In this document: positions 38,233 to 48,316 of the stretch, piece by piece
Layout: every line of letters starts with the position of its first letter
Position numbering within the stretch: position 1 is the first letter of the stretch
Origin: Paenibacillus piscarius
GTDB taxonomy: Bacteria; Bacillota; Bacilli; Paenibacillales; Paenibacillaceae
Direction of reading: 5' to 3'
NCBI RefSeq assembly: GCF_022234545.1
Contig: NZ_JAIEUI010000004.1
Coordinates: forward strand, 1 to 64,000
Length of the DNA stretch: 64,000 nucleotides
The notes under the pieces: generated by a model
Databases searched by the model: none
What the model was told of the DNA's origin: nothing
What the model saw: only the letters and a program-made list of their open reading frames with translations
Translations under genes and position numbers: made by a program

Positions 38233-39066
38233 ATGTTAGACTTATCCAGTCCGGTGTGGCAACAGCTTCACGGCCCTTTCGGCTTGTCGGAAGCGGTTCC
38301 CAGCTTATTACAGCAGTTGCAGGACGAGTATACCACAGAGGTTAAGGATAAGCTGTATTGGGAGCATCTGTTTCATCAGGACACAATCTACAGCTGTACT
38401 TACGCTGCATTGCCTTATCTGGTGGAACTCGCCAGGAAGTCGGATGATCCCGAAGTAAAATTGGATATTTACGTGACCTGTGGAATTTTCGTTGCGAACC
38501 AGATGACAGTGCACAGCGGGAAGCAGCCTCCTGAATTCGCCCACCAGAACCCGCCGCTTGCTGATGAGCTTGTTCAAGACATATATACAGCCTACCTCAC
38601 TGCTGTTGAGCATTTGGGTAACCTGACGGAAGAGATATTTCACTACGCCGAATCGGCGCAAAAAGATGACCTTGAGAAGCGTTACGTCCTCTCCGCGGAT
38701 GCTGCTTACCGGGGAGATCGGGCGGTTGCGGGTATATTGTTGACCTATTCTGAAGGTGACGAGTACAACGCCGCATGTCCAAGCTGCTATGAGGAAATGT
38801 ATATTTGGCCGAATGAGGACAGCCCTGGTATGACTGCTTACCCTGATGATCCGGTATTCAGCGGCAAGGAAGATGGCCAAGCTGTTAAACCTTTAGCACT
38901 CAGCAGCATTGGATCTGAAGACGGCCCTCTAGCCCGCTTATGGCAAGCAGCTCATGCCATCAAGAACGGGCAGCTTATGGAGCAACTGCCCTATCTCTGT
39001 GGCCATGTGAACTGTCCGGCCTGTGGTGAAGAGCTGGAAATCTGGCCGGAGCTGTTTCCGTTGTAA
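38233..39066 (+). CDS. uncharacterised HEAT-like protein with two CPxC zinc-ribbon halves
   Basis: I do not recognise this 277-residue cytosolic protein by name. The first 200 residues are helical and HEAT-like (YAALPYLVELARKSDDPEVKLD, with YLTAVEHLGNLTEEIFHYAE). Two similar cysteine pairs follow, ACPSCYEEMYIWP (about 178) and NCPACGEELEIWP (about 261). They look like the two halves of a zinc ribbon split by some 70 residues. The likeness of the two (CPxC followed by EExxIWP) is unusual. The ATG has AAAAGGAGG. The gene stands alone between galU (divergent) and a convergent U32 gene. HEAT-like proteins of this kind often act as immunity proteins, but no toxin is nearby. Confidence 0.7.
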   Translation: MLDLSSPVWQQLHGPFGLSEAVPSLLQQLQDEYTTEVKDKLYWEHLFHQDTIYSCTYAALPYLVELARKSDDPEVKLDIYVTCGIFVANQMTVHSGKQPPEFAHQNPPLADELVQDIYTAYLTAVEHLGNLTEEIFHYAESAQKDDLEKRYVLSADAAYRGDRAVAGILLTYSEGDEYNAACPSCYEEMYIWPNEDSPGMTAYPDDPVFSGKEDGQAVKPLALSSIGSEDGPLARLWQAAHAIKNGQLMEQLPYLCGHVNCPACGEELEIWPELFPL

Positions 39067-39096
39067 GCGTGGTCAGGATTTAACCAGGGTATAAAA

Positions 39097-39160
39097 ATAG
39101 GCCCGGGAGAATAGCGGAGCCATCCATTTCGGACGGCTCCGGCTTCTTCCGGGCCTTTAT
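39097..39160. terminator. long bidirectional terminator
   Basis: A long stem (AGGCCCGGGAGAA with TTCTTCCGGGCCT, inner stem CGGAGCC/GGCTCCG) is followed by TTTATTT and preceded by ATAAAAATA. It sits between the convergent HEAT-like and U32 genes. Confidence 0.82.
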
Positions 39161-39174
39161 TTATGGGGTGTCAC

Positions 39175-41697
39175 TTACTTCGCATTCACCAGCTGTCCGC
39201 GTGTAACGCCTAACTGGTTGGTGGCCTTCAGGCTTTTCCAGACCTGGGTGCCGGAGATCTCGCCACGTAGTGCACGGCTGTAAAGGCTAATAACCTCTGC
39301 CACCTGCTCCGGCGTCTCCTCCAGGAACTCTACACGGAAGGAGGATACTCCCAGCTCGCGGAAATGATTCAAATACTCGGCACCGGACTGCTCAACAGCG
39401 TTATAAACCGTATTGCGGCAGCCTTCATCCACCCGGACGGGATGGGACATGCCGATGCGGTCCTGCAGGGAGGCACGCTGCTCCTCGCACGGACGGCCGC
39501 AGTTCGTGTAATCTGTGCCTTCGCTCATGAAGGTACAGTAGACACAGTGCTCCGTATGGAACATCGGGAGATGCTGGTGGATAACAACCTCCATACGGGA
39601 GGTGTCGCTGTGCCCCAGCAGATCGACCATCTGCTGGATGTTCAGGTCATATGACGGCGTCACCTTGTCAAGGCCGGCGTCCAGGAACAGGTTCACGGCC
39701 CGGTGGTTGGCGATGTTCAGCGAGAAATCGCCGATCAGCCGGGGATGCGCAGCCTCCGGGTGCTCCTGCCGGTGACGCAGGTAATAATACAGCGCACCGG
39801 TGTTGCGCACCAGCACAGCATCCGGCTGCAGGCGCAGGATGTTGGCATGGTAGCCGTTCTCGCTGGGCATATGGATGCGCGGGGTGGCCAGCGCGATGCT
39901 GGCTCCTGCAGCCCGTACAGCGTCTACAGCCGCCGGGAACTGCTTGATGAACTCGAAGTCAGCGTAGATGCTCGTTACGCCCGCTTCGAGCGCAGCCTGC
40001 ACCTGCGGCAGGCTGCGGCACAGCGCGGTGAGCTCCGCTTCACCGCTGCCCACAACCGCTGCGGCGCCCCTGCGGGAAGCGCCGTAGACCTCAACCTCCC
40101 GTTTCACGTACACGGGAGGCTTCGGGCGCTCGCCCGCAAGCAGCTCCACCGCCTGGCGGCGGATGCTGTTCAGCTCGCGCATGGGCACGATCACGTCGCC
40201 TTGCAGATGCGACTCCAGCGCTTCCAGCTGGAACAGGGTTCCGCCCAGGCGGCCGAATTGCTCTTCCAGCAGCGCGGTATCCATCGGACGCTTGAGCGCT
40301 GGCGCAAGCTCAAGCTCCGAGTCCACACGGACTGTCACGTTCTTCTGAACGTCCGTCCACCAGGTCGTCAGCTTCTCGCCAGCGCAGCCTTGTACTCTCA
40401 CATGTACCGGGAAGACCCGGTACGGCTTCTCGGTCTCATACGACTGGCGCAGCGCCTTGTCGAGCGCCGGATCGTTCGTCTTCCAGATGCGGTCGCCAAC
40501 ATGCAGACGGCGCAGGTCCACGTCACTGCGGCCCGGCACGATGTCGATGATCCAGCCTTCGCCAGCCTCACCCTCCAGCTTGACACCCTTGCGGCGCAGG
40601 TCGTAGACGCGGCCGCCTTCTTCCTTCTTCGTTGGGTCTCCCGCATCGAACACAATGCCATCCCCGCGCTTTAGCGGCGCATGGATGCGGCAGACTACGC
40701 CGTCACGCAGAATCTGCTCAACGGTGCCCAGGTACACTCCGCGGCTTTTCGGGAAGGTTCCGTCGACCAGCTTCTTATTGTTCGTGCCCTCCAGGAACCC
40801 GTGGGTGAAGCCCCGCGAGAAGCTCTGCTGCAGCTCACGCCGATCTTCCTTGGAAGTCGGCGTCCAGTTGCCGTCAAAATACTTATCAATCGACTTCCGG
40901 TACTTACTCACCACGTTGGCTACGTACTCAGGGCTTTTGAGCCGGCCCTCGATTTTGAAGGAGGTTACCCCCGCTTCGATCAGCTCAGGCATCAGGTCAA
41001 TCGCCGCCAGATCCTTCGGCGACAGCAGATAGGTCACATCCCCCATCGGCTTCACTTCACCGTCGATCATCAGGTCATAAGGCAGCCGGCAGGCCTGGGC
41101 GCATTCCCCACGGTTGGCGGAACGTCCGCCCCACATTTCGGAAGTAAGACACTGGCCCGAATAGGATACACACAGCGCACCATGCACGAACACCTCCATC
41201 GGCAGGCGGGCTTGCTCGCCAATCGTACGGATTTGCTTCAGATTATTTTCCCGGCCCAGAACGACACGCTCCAGCCCCCACGGCTTCGTGAATTCCACCG
41301 CTTCCGGCGAAGTAATCGTCATCTGTGTCGAACCGTGAATCGGGAAGTCCGGCGAGATCTCGCGGATCAACTGCACCAGCCCCAGGTCCTGCACGATTAC
41401 GGCATCCACGCCCGCATCCACGCAGGCATCAATCAGTTCCTTCGCCTCAGCTAATTCATTTTCAAACACCAGTATATTAAAGGTCAGGAACCCCTTCACT
41501 CCATAGCTGTGCAGAAAAGCCATAATCTCCGGCAGCTCGTCCATCCGGAAGTTGTTCGCTCTGGCCCGTGCATTGAACTTCTCTACGCCAAAAAAGACCG
41601 CATCCGCCCCGTTCGCCACCGCTGCACGCATGCAGTCCCAGTCTCCCGCCGGAGCCAGCAGCTCCACGTCTTCTCTGCGTATGTGTTGCTCTTTCAT
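39175..41697 (-). CDS. peptidase U32 family protein (large, two-domain form, RlhA-like)
   Basis: This 840-residue protein starts with the U32 fold (ELLAPAGDWDCMRAAVANGADAV, FGVEKFNARARANNF). It has the family signature MEVFVHGALCVSYSGQC followed by GGRSANRGECAQACR (about 165-205), whose cysteines bind an Fe-S cluster in studied members. The middle part is the DUF3656-type domain, and a second, degenerate TIM-barrel-like part follows with more cysteines (HCVYC, NCGRPCEEQ). Members such as RlhA and TrhP are RNA hydroxylases, not proteases; the collagenase label is historical. An rRNA or tRNA hydroxylation role is thus probable. AGGAGG precedes the ATG. It stands alone. Confidence 0.9.
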   Translation of the reverse strand: MKEQHIRREDVELLAPAGDWDCMRAAVANGADAVFFGVEKFNARARANNFRMDELPEIMAFLHSYGVKGFLTFNILVFENELAEAKELIDACVDAGVDAVIVQDLGLVQLIREISPDFPIHGSTQMTITSPEAVEFTKPWGLERVVLGRENNLKQIRTIGEQARLPMEVFVHGALCVSYSGQCLTSEMWGGRSANRGECAQACRLPYDLMIDGEVKPMGDVTYLLSPKDLAAIDLMPELIEAGVTSFKIEGRLKSPEYVANVVSKYRKSIDKYFDGNWTPTSKEDRRELQQSFSRGFTHGFLEGTNNKKLVDGTFPKSRGVYLGTVEQILRDGVVCRIHAPLKRGDGIVFDAGDPTKKEEGGRVYDLRRKGVKLEGEAGEGWIIDIVPGRSDVDLRRLHVGDRIWKTNDPALDKALRQSYETEKPYRVFPVHVRVQGCAGEKLTTWWTDVQKNVTVRVDSELELAPALKRPMDTALLEEQFGRLGGTLFQLEALESHLQGDVIVPMRELNSIRRQAVELLAGERPKPPVYVKREVEVYGASRRGAAAVVGSGEAELTALCRSLPQVQAALEAGVTSIYADFEFIKQFPAAVDAVRAAGASIALATPRIHMPSENGYHANILRLQPDAVLVRNTGALYYYLRHRQEHPEAAHPRLIGDFSLNIANHRAVNLFLDAGLDKVTPSYDLNIQQMVDLLGHSDTSRMEVVIHQHLPMFHTEHCVYCTFMSEGTDYTNCGRPCEEQRASLQDRIGMSHPVRVDEGCRNTVYNAVEQSGAEYLNHFRELGVSSFRVEFLEETPEQVAEVISLYSRALRGEISGTQVWKSLKATNQLGVTRGQLVNAK

Positions 41698-41854
41698 TTA
41701 TATCCTCCTAAAACCGCCTGACCGGCGGTGCTTGTCTTCTCTTTAACTTATCAATTGTATCAAATATCATAGCCATCTGCCAGCAAAATAGAAACACTTG
41801 GATTTTGTTTTCCGCTCCGGGTCATCGTAAGATAAGCATATACCTTTGGTTTAA

Positions 41855-41884
41855 TAGACAAACGTAGAATAACCAGCGTAGAAT
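41855..41884 (+). promoter_or_regulatory. candidate promoter for rmlA-rmlC
   Basis: TAGACA (41855-41860), an 18-nt spacer and TAGAAT (41879-41884) resemble a sigma-A promoter about 80 bp upstream of rmlA. A second TAGACA follows at about 41891. Match quality is moderate. The rest of 41698-41964 shows nothing else. Confidence 0.35.
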
Positions 41885-41964
41885 ATGAATAGACAAGAAT
41901 AAATACGCAAAAGATCTCACGGTTCCCAAAATTTATATTTTGCAAAAGGAGAGTTGAAGCAGTT

Positions 41965-42843
41965 ATGAAAGGCATAATTCTTGCGGGAGGAAGCGGCACC
42001 CGGTTATATCCTCTCACAATGGTGACCAGCAAACAGCTGCTGCCGGTCTACGACAAACCCATGATTTATTATCCGCTGTCCACACTGATGCTGGCAGGTA
42101 TCAAAGAGATTCTCATCATCTCTACCGCCGAAGATACACCACGCTTTGAAAATTTACTCGGCGATGGCTCGCAGTTTGGAATCTCGCTCCAGTATATGGT
42201 CCAGCCAAGTCCGGACGGGCTGGCGCAGGCTTTTATCCTTGGAGAAGAATTCATCGGGGAAGACTCTGTAGCCATGGTGCTCGGAGATAATATATATTAC
42301 GGCAACGGCATGACCAAAATCCTGAAGCAGGCAGCAGCCAAAACAAGCGGAGCAACCGTGTTCGGCTATCATGTGCCTGACCCTGAACGCTTTGGTGTGG
42401 TTGAATTCGATGGAAACGGCAAGGTGCTAAGCGTGGAAGAGAAGCCGGAGCAGCCGAAATCCAATTATGCAATTACCGGCCTGTATTTCTATGATAACCG
42501 GGTGGTCTCAATGGCTAAGGAAGTCAAACCTTCACACCGGGGCGAGCTGGAGATCACTTCGATTAACGAAGCCTACCTGAAGCTGGGCGAGCTTGATGTT
42601 GCCTTGCTTGGACGCGGCTTCACCTGGCTTGATACCGGAACCCACCAGAGTCTGGTCGATGCCACCAACTTCGTCAGAACGATTGAAGACCATCAGGGCA
42701 TTAAGATTTCTGCACCGGAGGAAATCGCTTATGTGAACGGTTGGATCACCAAGGAACATCTGCTGGAATGCGGACATAAGCTGAGCAAGACCGGATACGG
42801 CCAATACTTAATCAAGGTTGCTACAGGTAAAATTCAATTCTAA
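41965..42843 (+). CDS. rmlA: glucose-1-phosphate thymidylyltransferase
   Basis: RmlA starts the dTDP-sugar pathway, making dTDP-glucose. The 292 residues carry [36 protein letters not shown] in the N-terminus, of which [11 protein letters not shown] is the nucleotide-binding motif, then VLGDNIYYG (metal binding) and [15 protein letters not shown]. It is followed after 12-21 bases by rmlC. Its product feeds rmlB, located about 23 kb away, and thereby both L-rhamnose and the Fdt sugar. GGAG lies 13 bases before the ATG, a rather long spacing. Confidence 0.97.
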   Translation: MKGIILAGGSGTRLYPLTMVTSKQLLPVYDKPMIYYPLSTLMLAGIKEILIISTAEDTPRFENLLGDGSQFGISLQYMVQPSPDGLAQAFILGEEFIGEDSVAMVLGDNIYYGNGMTKILKQAAAKTSGATVFGYHVPDPERFGVVEFDGNGKVLSVEEKPEQPKSNYAITGLYFYDNRVVSMAKEVKPSHRGELEITSINEAYLKLGELDVALLGRGFTWLDTGTHQSLVDATNFVRTIEDHQGIKISAPEEIAYVNGWITKEHLLECGHKLSKTGYGQYLIKVATGKIQF

Positions 42844-42864
42844 ACCATAGAAAGAGTGGATACG

Positions 42865-43419
42865 ATGAAGTTTGTCAAAACCCATCTGGAAGATGTTCTC
42901 GTCGTTGAACCCGCCGTCTTCGGGGATCACCGCGGCTGGTTCATGGAAACCTACAGCGAAGCTAAATTCCATGAGCACAATCTGCGTTATCAGTTCGTTC
43001 AGGACAATCAATCCTATTCGGCAGTAAAAGGCACTTTGCGCGGGCTTCACTTCCAGCTAAACCCTAAGGCGCAGACCAAGCTTGTGCGTTGCACACGCGG
43101 ATCAATCTTTGATGTGGCAGTTGATATCCGTCAAGGCAGTCCTTCTTACGGCAAGTGGTTCGGCATTGAGCTGACTGCTGAGAACAAAAAGCAGCTGCTC
43201 ATCCCCAAAGGGTTCGCCCACGGCTTCATGACACTGACGGAGGATGTCGAGGTGCAATACAAATGCGATGAGTTGTATGCGCCTGAATGTGACGGCGGAA
43301 TTCTGTGGAATGACCCTGACATCGCCATTGAATGGCCGATCGACGTTACCCCTGTTCTGTCTGCTAAGGATGAACAAGCTCCGCTGTTAAAGGATGTCCA
43401 GCATAATTTCGTCTATTAA
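42865..43419 (+). CDS. rmlC: dTDP-4-dehydrorhamnose 3,5-epimerase
   Basis: RmlC epimerises dTDP-4-keto-6-deoxyglucose at C3 and C5, ahead of RmlD. The 184-residue cupin has DHRGWFMETY, the catalytic VKGTLRGLHFQ (histidine), VDIRQGSPSYGKW and IPKGFAHGFMTL. The ATG at 42865 is preferred over a GTG at 42856 since AAAGAGTGG then lies at normal spacing. It forms a two-gene operon with rmlA and is followed by a strong terminator. Confidence 0.96.
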   Translation: MKFVKTHLEDVLVVEPAVFGDHRGWFMETYSEAKFHEHNLRYQFVQDNQSYSAVKGTLRGLHFQLNPKAQTKLVRCTRGSIFDVAVDIRQGSPSYGKWFGIELTAENKKQLLIPKGFAHGFMTLTEDVEVQYKCDELYAPECDGGILWNDPDIAIEWPIDVTPVLSAKDEQAPLLKDVQHNFVY

Positions 43420-43438
43420 ATTGCATACTGAAAGAAGC

Positions 43439-43480
43439 AAACACCGTCCCGGATGATCTGCAGCCTGGGACGGTGTTTTT
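43439..43480 (+). terminator. terminator after rmlC
   Basis: AACACCGTCCC pairs with GGGACGGTGTT, followed by TTTTT. It lies 20 bp past the rmlC stop, before the convergent stalk-domain gene. Confidence 0.88.
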
Positions 43481-43494
43481 ACATGTGGAGAATT

Positions 43495-45450
43495 CTACTC
43501 CCCCACCCACCCAAACGACCCCAGCACCCGCTCCAGCACAGCCTGCTGTGCAGGGGTAGCATTAGCCGTATTCAGAGTGGCGGTGAGCGTGTAGGTCACT
43601 TCATTTTTGCTGAATACGATGATCCCGGTGGTCATGGGAATGCCGCTCCGGACCTGCTGCACCGTAAGCTCAGTAGCTGGCACACCGGCAAAGATAGTTT
43701 CTCTAGTGCTTGTGATCAGCGGACGGGCAGGGTCTTGCTTGGCGTTCAAGTAATAGCTCTGCAGCTGGCTGACCGCATATTCGGACGTAATGTCCGGGCT
43801 GGCAGAGATCTGGAAGCGGCCGCCGGCGAAGCGGTAGTCTGCACTTTGTCCGTCGGCAAGCTCCTGCTGGACTGTCCATAGCTGCGGGATAGCAATTCTG
43901 TAGCCGTAAGTCCTGGAGGTTCTGGTAACCGATTTCTGGTTCAGCAGGGAGTATTCCTCTGTGGCCAGACGCCCAAAGTTATTCTTCGTCTGGGCAAAAT
44001 CAATATCGATTGACTTCAACACCTCGGCGAACTGTGCCTGGACACCGGTCTCTCCGGGAGCTGCAACATATTCAAAATAATAGCGGTAACCGTTCTTCAG
44101 CAGCAAAACCTGATATTCCGTACTCCAACCATTCCCGGGGTTCAATCCGAGCTCATTGATCATCGCCGGTTCCCCGGAGACCTTCTCCGTTCTACTCTCC
44201 TTCAGATTGTAGGCCTCAGCCACATAGGTGTCCCGCAGCAGCGACTGCAGCTCCTGATTCCAGCTTGCCAGCGTAGAGCCGCTAGGGGCTGAGCTGACCT
44301 TGACACGCAGATAGCTTCCCCGATTGTCCGCATAATAGAGCTGCTGGTCATCCGCACTCCAACTGGCGGGAACCTTCAGGGCAATACCGTAATCATCGTT
44401 GTAGCCTTCGCGCAGCCCGCCACGGACGGCAGTGAGGTCGCGTAGACTGCGGTCGGCCGTGTCAAAAGCAGGCTGAAAGGAGTTCAGCAGCGCCGCATAT
44501 TTTGCCAGATCCTTATAATTCGCTGCATTGTCATCCGTTAGATAGATCTCGTACAGCCGGCCGCCGGCATAATATTGCCTGCCCTCCCACAGCGCACCGC
44601 TCGAATCCTTGCTGACAATCCGGGCATACGGGGTCTTAGCCCCCGGCACAGCCTCACGGTCCAGTACCGTCTCCCCGCCTCCCTCCGAGGAGCGGACCAG
44701 ATTCTCCAGCAACCCCTCAGCATCTAGCGGAGTTGCAGACGGTGAAGCGTGGACCTCCAGATAATACCCTTTCTCCGCACTCGTAAAAGTCGCCACGCTC
44801 TCATCCCCGCCGCTGTCTCCGCTCACCAGTCCGGCAGGATAGTTCATGCTCCACTGCAGATAACTGTTGCCTATCCGGGTTTTGCCTGCATCACTGTCGA
44901 TCCCGCTCTGTACGGCAGCACTTGTCTCTGTCGCCGCAGGAGCCAGCGTTACCCTCAGCCCACCGCCTGACTCCGGCATAATCCGCGCACCCAGTACGCC
45001 GGACACAAACCGCAGTGGTACCATCAAGACACCGGATACCATGCGCGGGGGCGCAGCAAGCTTGATTTTGACGCCGTCCTTCCAAGCGGTCGTGCTGCCG
45101 ATCGTCAAGGCTCCCGTATGCGGGCCGTACATGATTTTCACCACGTCATTCGCTTCCAGGGAGACGGTGCTGCCGAAGGCTTTTTTGAAAATCCCCAGCG
45201 GTACCATCACCGTCCCATTGTCTGTAAAAGGCCTCTGAATAACCACCGGCTTCCCGTTGATTACCGCTGACGTGCTGCCAACCTGTACCTTCAGCTCCAG
45301 CAGCGACTGCTCTGCCGCATAGACACTTCCCGCCGGAAGCAGGGTCAACAGCAGCAATATAGCCAAAAGAATAGACATTCCGCGCCGCCGCGCGGGTCTC
45401 ATTCCCGCAAAAACTTTGCCTGCCGTGCCCTTATTCTTTCGTCTGGTCAT
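43495..45450 (-). CDS. secreted protein with copper-amine-oxidase-like stalk domain and three similar repeats
   Basis: This 651-residue protein has a long N-terminal signal (about residues 25-45, ending SVYA-AE). A stalk domain follows (about 50-155) with the typical NGKPVVIQRPFTDNGTVMVPLG and VSGVLMVPLRFVSGVLGA. The rest seems to be three copies of one beta-rich unit, each opening with a strand-Pro-Trp-like motif (MNYPAGL, LKVPASW, IAIPQLW) and running about 130 residues. No enzyme motif is seen. GGAGGAGG precedes the ATG, which overlaps the end of the HtrA-like gene by 20 nt, so the two are likely made together. A wall-associated partner or substrate sensor for the protease is inference. 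Confidence 0.8.
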   Translation of the reverse strand: MTRRKNKGTAGKVFAGMRPARRRGMSILLAILLLLTLLPAGSVYAAEQSLLELKVQVGSTSAVINGKPVVIQRPFTDNGTVMVPLGIFKKAFGSTVSLEANDVVKIMYGPHTGALTIGSTTAWKDGVKIKLAAPPRMVSGVLMVPLRFVSGVLGARIMPESGGGLRVTLAPAATETSAAVQSGIDSDAGKTRIGNSYLQWSMNYPAGLVSGDSGGDESVATFTSAEKGYYLEVHASPSATPLDAEGLLENLVRSSEGGGETVLDREAVPGAKTPYARIVSKDSSGALWEGRQYYAGGRLYEIYLTDDNAANYKDLAKYAALLNSFQPAFDTADRSLRDLTAVRGGLREGYNDDYGIALKVPASWSADDQQLYYADNRGSYLRVKVSSAPSGSTLASWNQELQSLLRDTYVAEAYNLKESRTEKVSGEPAMINELGLNPGNGWSTEYQVLLLKNGYRYYFEYVAAPGETGVQAQFAEVLKSIDIDFAQTKNNFGRLATEEYSLLNQKSVTRTSRTYGYRIAIPQLWTVQQELADGQSADYRFAGGRFQISASPDITSEYAVSQLQSYYLNAKQDPARPLITSTRETIFAGVPATELTVQQVRSGIPMTTGIIVFSKNEVTYTLTATLNTANATPAQQAVLERVLGSFGWVGE

Positions 45451-46615
45451 CCGTATCCTCCTCCATTCCCGCAGAACTAATCAGCGGATCACCCTGGCCG
45501 AGGACGAGGCTTCTGATCACAATATCGCCGTCACTCTGCATCAGCAGCTTGACCTTGGCACCCGGCTTGTACCGCTTGAACAGCTCATTCACATCCACTA
45601 AAGCAGTGACTCTGTGACCGTCAATAGAATACAGCGCATCTCCCGCAACAATTCCCGCTTTGCGCGCATCTGCCGTAAGTACCTTGGTGACCGTCAGCGG
45701 TTCCTGCCCAGGCAGTCCGACAATCGCGGGCCAGCTCTCCTCCAGCTCCACCCCGAGACTCGGGCGCCGGACCTCGCCGTACGCAAGCAGCTGATTCATA
45801 ATATACTTCACCGTCTCTGCGGGTATCGAAAAGCCCATATTCTCCACGCCCACCGCCGCGAATTTCAGGCTGTTGATCCCCAGCACCTCGCCCTTCATGC
45901 TGACCAGCGGCCCGCCGCTGTTGCCGGGATTGATCGCTGTATCACTCTGAATCAGCCGGTACGCCGCCTCCACCGAACGGTTGAGACCGCTGATTACCCC
46001 CACCGTCGCTGAATTCCTTAGAGAAAAAGAAATCGGCGTTCCAATCGCAATGACCTTCTCGCCTACCTGAAGCTCTGCCGCACTGCGGGCGAAGGTTACG
46101 GGCTTCAGCGATTTGGCTTTGATGCGGACCAGCGCGAGATCGCTGAACTCGTCCATGTATGTATCTGTGATGTTATAGCTTGTCCCGTCCGAGGTGACCA
46201 CGACCGCATTCGTAAGCCCGGCCATCACATGGGCATTGGTCATAATCCACCCGTCCGCTCTGACAATAATACCGGAGCCGTGGGTCAGGTTGTACCGGTC
46301 ATCCGGTCCGCCTGTTTCACCGCCATTTTTGCCGATAATACCAACCACAGACGGCGAGACCGTGCGGATAATCTGGGGAACCGGGTCTGCTGCGGGCTTG
46401 ACCGGCTTATCCTTCACGGGCCGGGCTTGTGCAGCTTGTCCAGCGTTCATTACATTCACAACCATAGATGAGTCTTGACCTGCGAAGACTGCCTTCGCCT
46501 CTTGGGCGGCGGCTCCCTGCACCACACTTGGCGTGTCCGCGAACCCTAACAACAGCACCAATATACCCGGCAACACAAGCCTGCTCCGGGCCGATCCTCT
46601 TCTCCTCATCTCCAT
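45431..46615 (-). CDS. secreted HtrA/DegP-like serine protease with PDZ domain
   Basis: This 394-residue protease has a signal sequence (LVLPGILVLLLGFADTPSVVQG), a trypsin-like domain with catalytic histidine in GWIMTNAHVMAG, aspartate in DEFSDLALVRI and serine in NPGNSGGPLVS, and a C-terminal PDZ domain (about 290-375, GIVAGDALYSIDGHRV). The triad is complete. Unlike HtrA/HtrB of Bacillus there is no cytosolic domain before the signal; it may be released or stay as a membrane anchor. The role is quality control or processing of secreted proteins. Two start codons (first and third) are close together. It is the first gene of the pair with the stalk-domain protein. Confidence 0.92.
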   Translation of the reverse strand: MEMRRRGSARSRLVLPGILVLLLGFADTPSVVQGAAAQEAKAVFAGQDSSMVVNVMNAGQAAQARPVKDKPVKPAADPVPQIIRTVSPSVVGIIGKNGGETGGPDDRYNLTHGSGIIVRADGWIMTNAHVMAGLTNAVVVTSDGTSYNITDTYMDEFSDLALVRIKAKSLKPVTFARSAAELQVGEKVIAIGTPISFSLRNSATVGVISGLNRSVEAAYRLIQSDTAINPGNSGGPLVSMKGEVLGINSLKFAAVGVENMGFSIPAETVKYIMNQLLAYGEVRRPSLGVELEESWPAIVGLPGQEPLTVTKVLTADARKAGIVAGDALYSIDGHRVTALVDVNELFKRYKPGAKVKLLMQSDGDIVIRSLVLGQGDPLISSAGMEEDTDDQTKE

Positions 46616-46650
46616 CGCCCTTCCCCTTTTTCTTCTGCTATAATCTTCAA

Positions 46651-46695
46651 AAAAAGACGCCTTTAGGATCGCCGGCGGCGGATAAAGGTGTCTTT
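46651..46695 (-). terminator. terminator after the DUF2759-like gene
   Basis: On the minus strand AAAGACACCTTTA (46695-46683) pairs with TAAAGGCGTCTTT (46665-46653), followed by a run of T. It separates the small membrane protein gene from htrA. Confidence 0.75.
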
Positions 46696-46729
46696 AGGAT
46701 GAGCTTGCATCTGAGGTTGTGTGTCTTGC

Positions 46730-46939
46730 TTAGCTGAACCAGTTCATAATCATTGCATAATCGGAGACTACAAACACCAGCAGGCTTACCACGCCGAAAC
46801 CAATCGCAAATTTGTTCTTCTGCGGCGACTTCAGCAGCCGGACCACGCCGACCAGGATCAGGATCGTAAATAGAATCATAAACACATCGAAGGTATGAAA
46901 TTTAGACGGTACTGACGCGGCAGCTTCTGCAAGCAGCAT
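46730..46939 (-). CDS. small membrane protein, DUF2759-like
   Basis: This 69-residue protein has two transmembrane helices (about 15-35 and 45-65) joined by a short basic loop (KSPQKNK), matching the DUF2759 family of small Bacillus/Paenibacillus membrane proteins. Function is unknown. I start at the ATG at 46939, since GGGAGGG lies six bases before it; an ATG two codons upstream would overlap the ribosome site. The region 46946-47194 upstream shows no other gene. Confidence 0.7.
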   Translation of the reverse strand: MLLAEAAASVPSKFHTFDVFMILFTILILVGVVRLLKSPQKNKFAIGFGVVSLLVFVVSDYAMIMNWFS

Positions 46940-47194
46940 GGCCATCCCTCCCAGAAAGTGTTATCAAGCAAGTTCCTCTGCTCCATATCACCTTCTATGT
47001 TATCGTTACCATTTCCGTCACGCAATAGAAATGTTCGAAAAACAGGCCATTTGTCACAAAAATTTTTCCTGAACGCTAAAATCAGATGTATTTGAGAGAG
47101 ATTTATCATTGACTCATCCTGCTATGTGCAGTTATCAAGGAGCCTGATCAACCCAAAACCTTCTTCATTGAATCATACGGCGGACATGCTGCAG

Positions 47195-48229
<1,035 letters not shown>

Positions 48230-48252
48230 TCATACCTATTAGCAAAGCCTGC

Positions 48253-48280
48253 ATTATATGTCTAAGCGCTTACCTGTCCA
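48253..48280 (-). promoter_or_regulatory. promoter of gmd
   Basis: On the minus strand TGGACA (48280-48275), a 16-nt spacer and a perfect TATAAT (48258-48253) lie about 60 bp before the gmd start. Confidence 0.6.
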
Positions 48281-48316
48281 TAAAAATGATTATGTAGAAA
48301 GAACGGTGACTCCCGC

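Noticed and set aside
41760..42032. 90-codon minus frame between the U32 gene and rmlA
   Set aside because: It starts inside rmlA and covers the rmlA promoter region; no ribosome site or family.
46876..47109. 77-codon frame upstream of the DUF2759-like gene
   Set aside because: It overlaps the ribosome site and start of the better-supported small membrane protein and reads as leader sequence.
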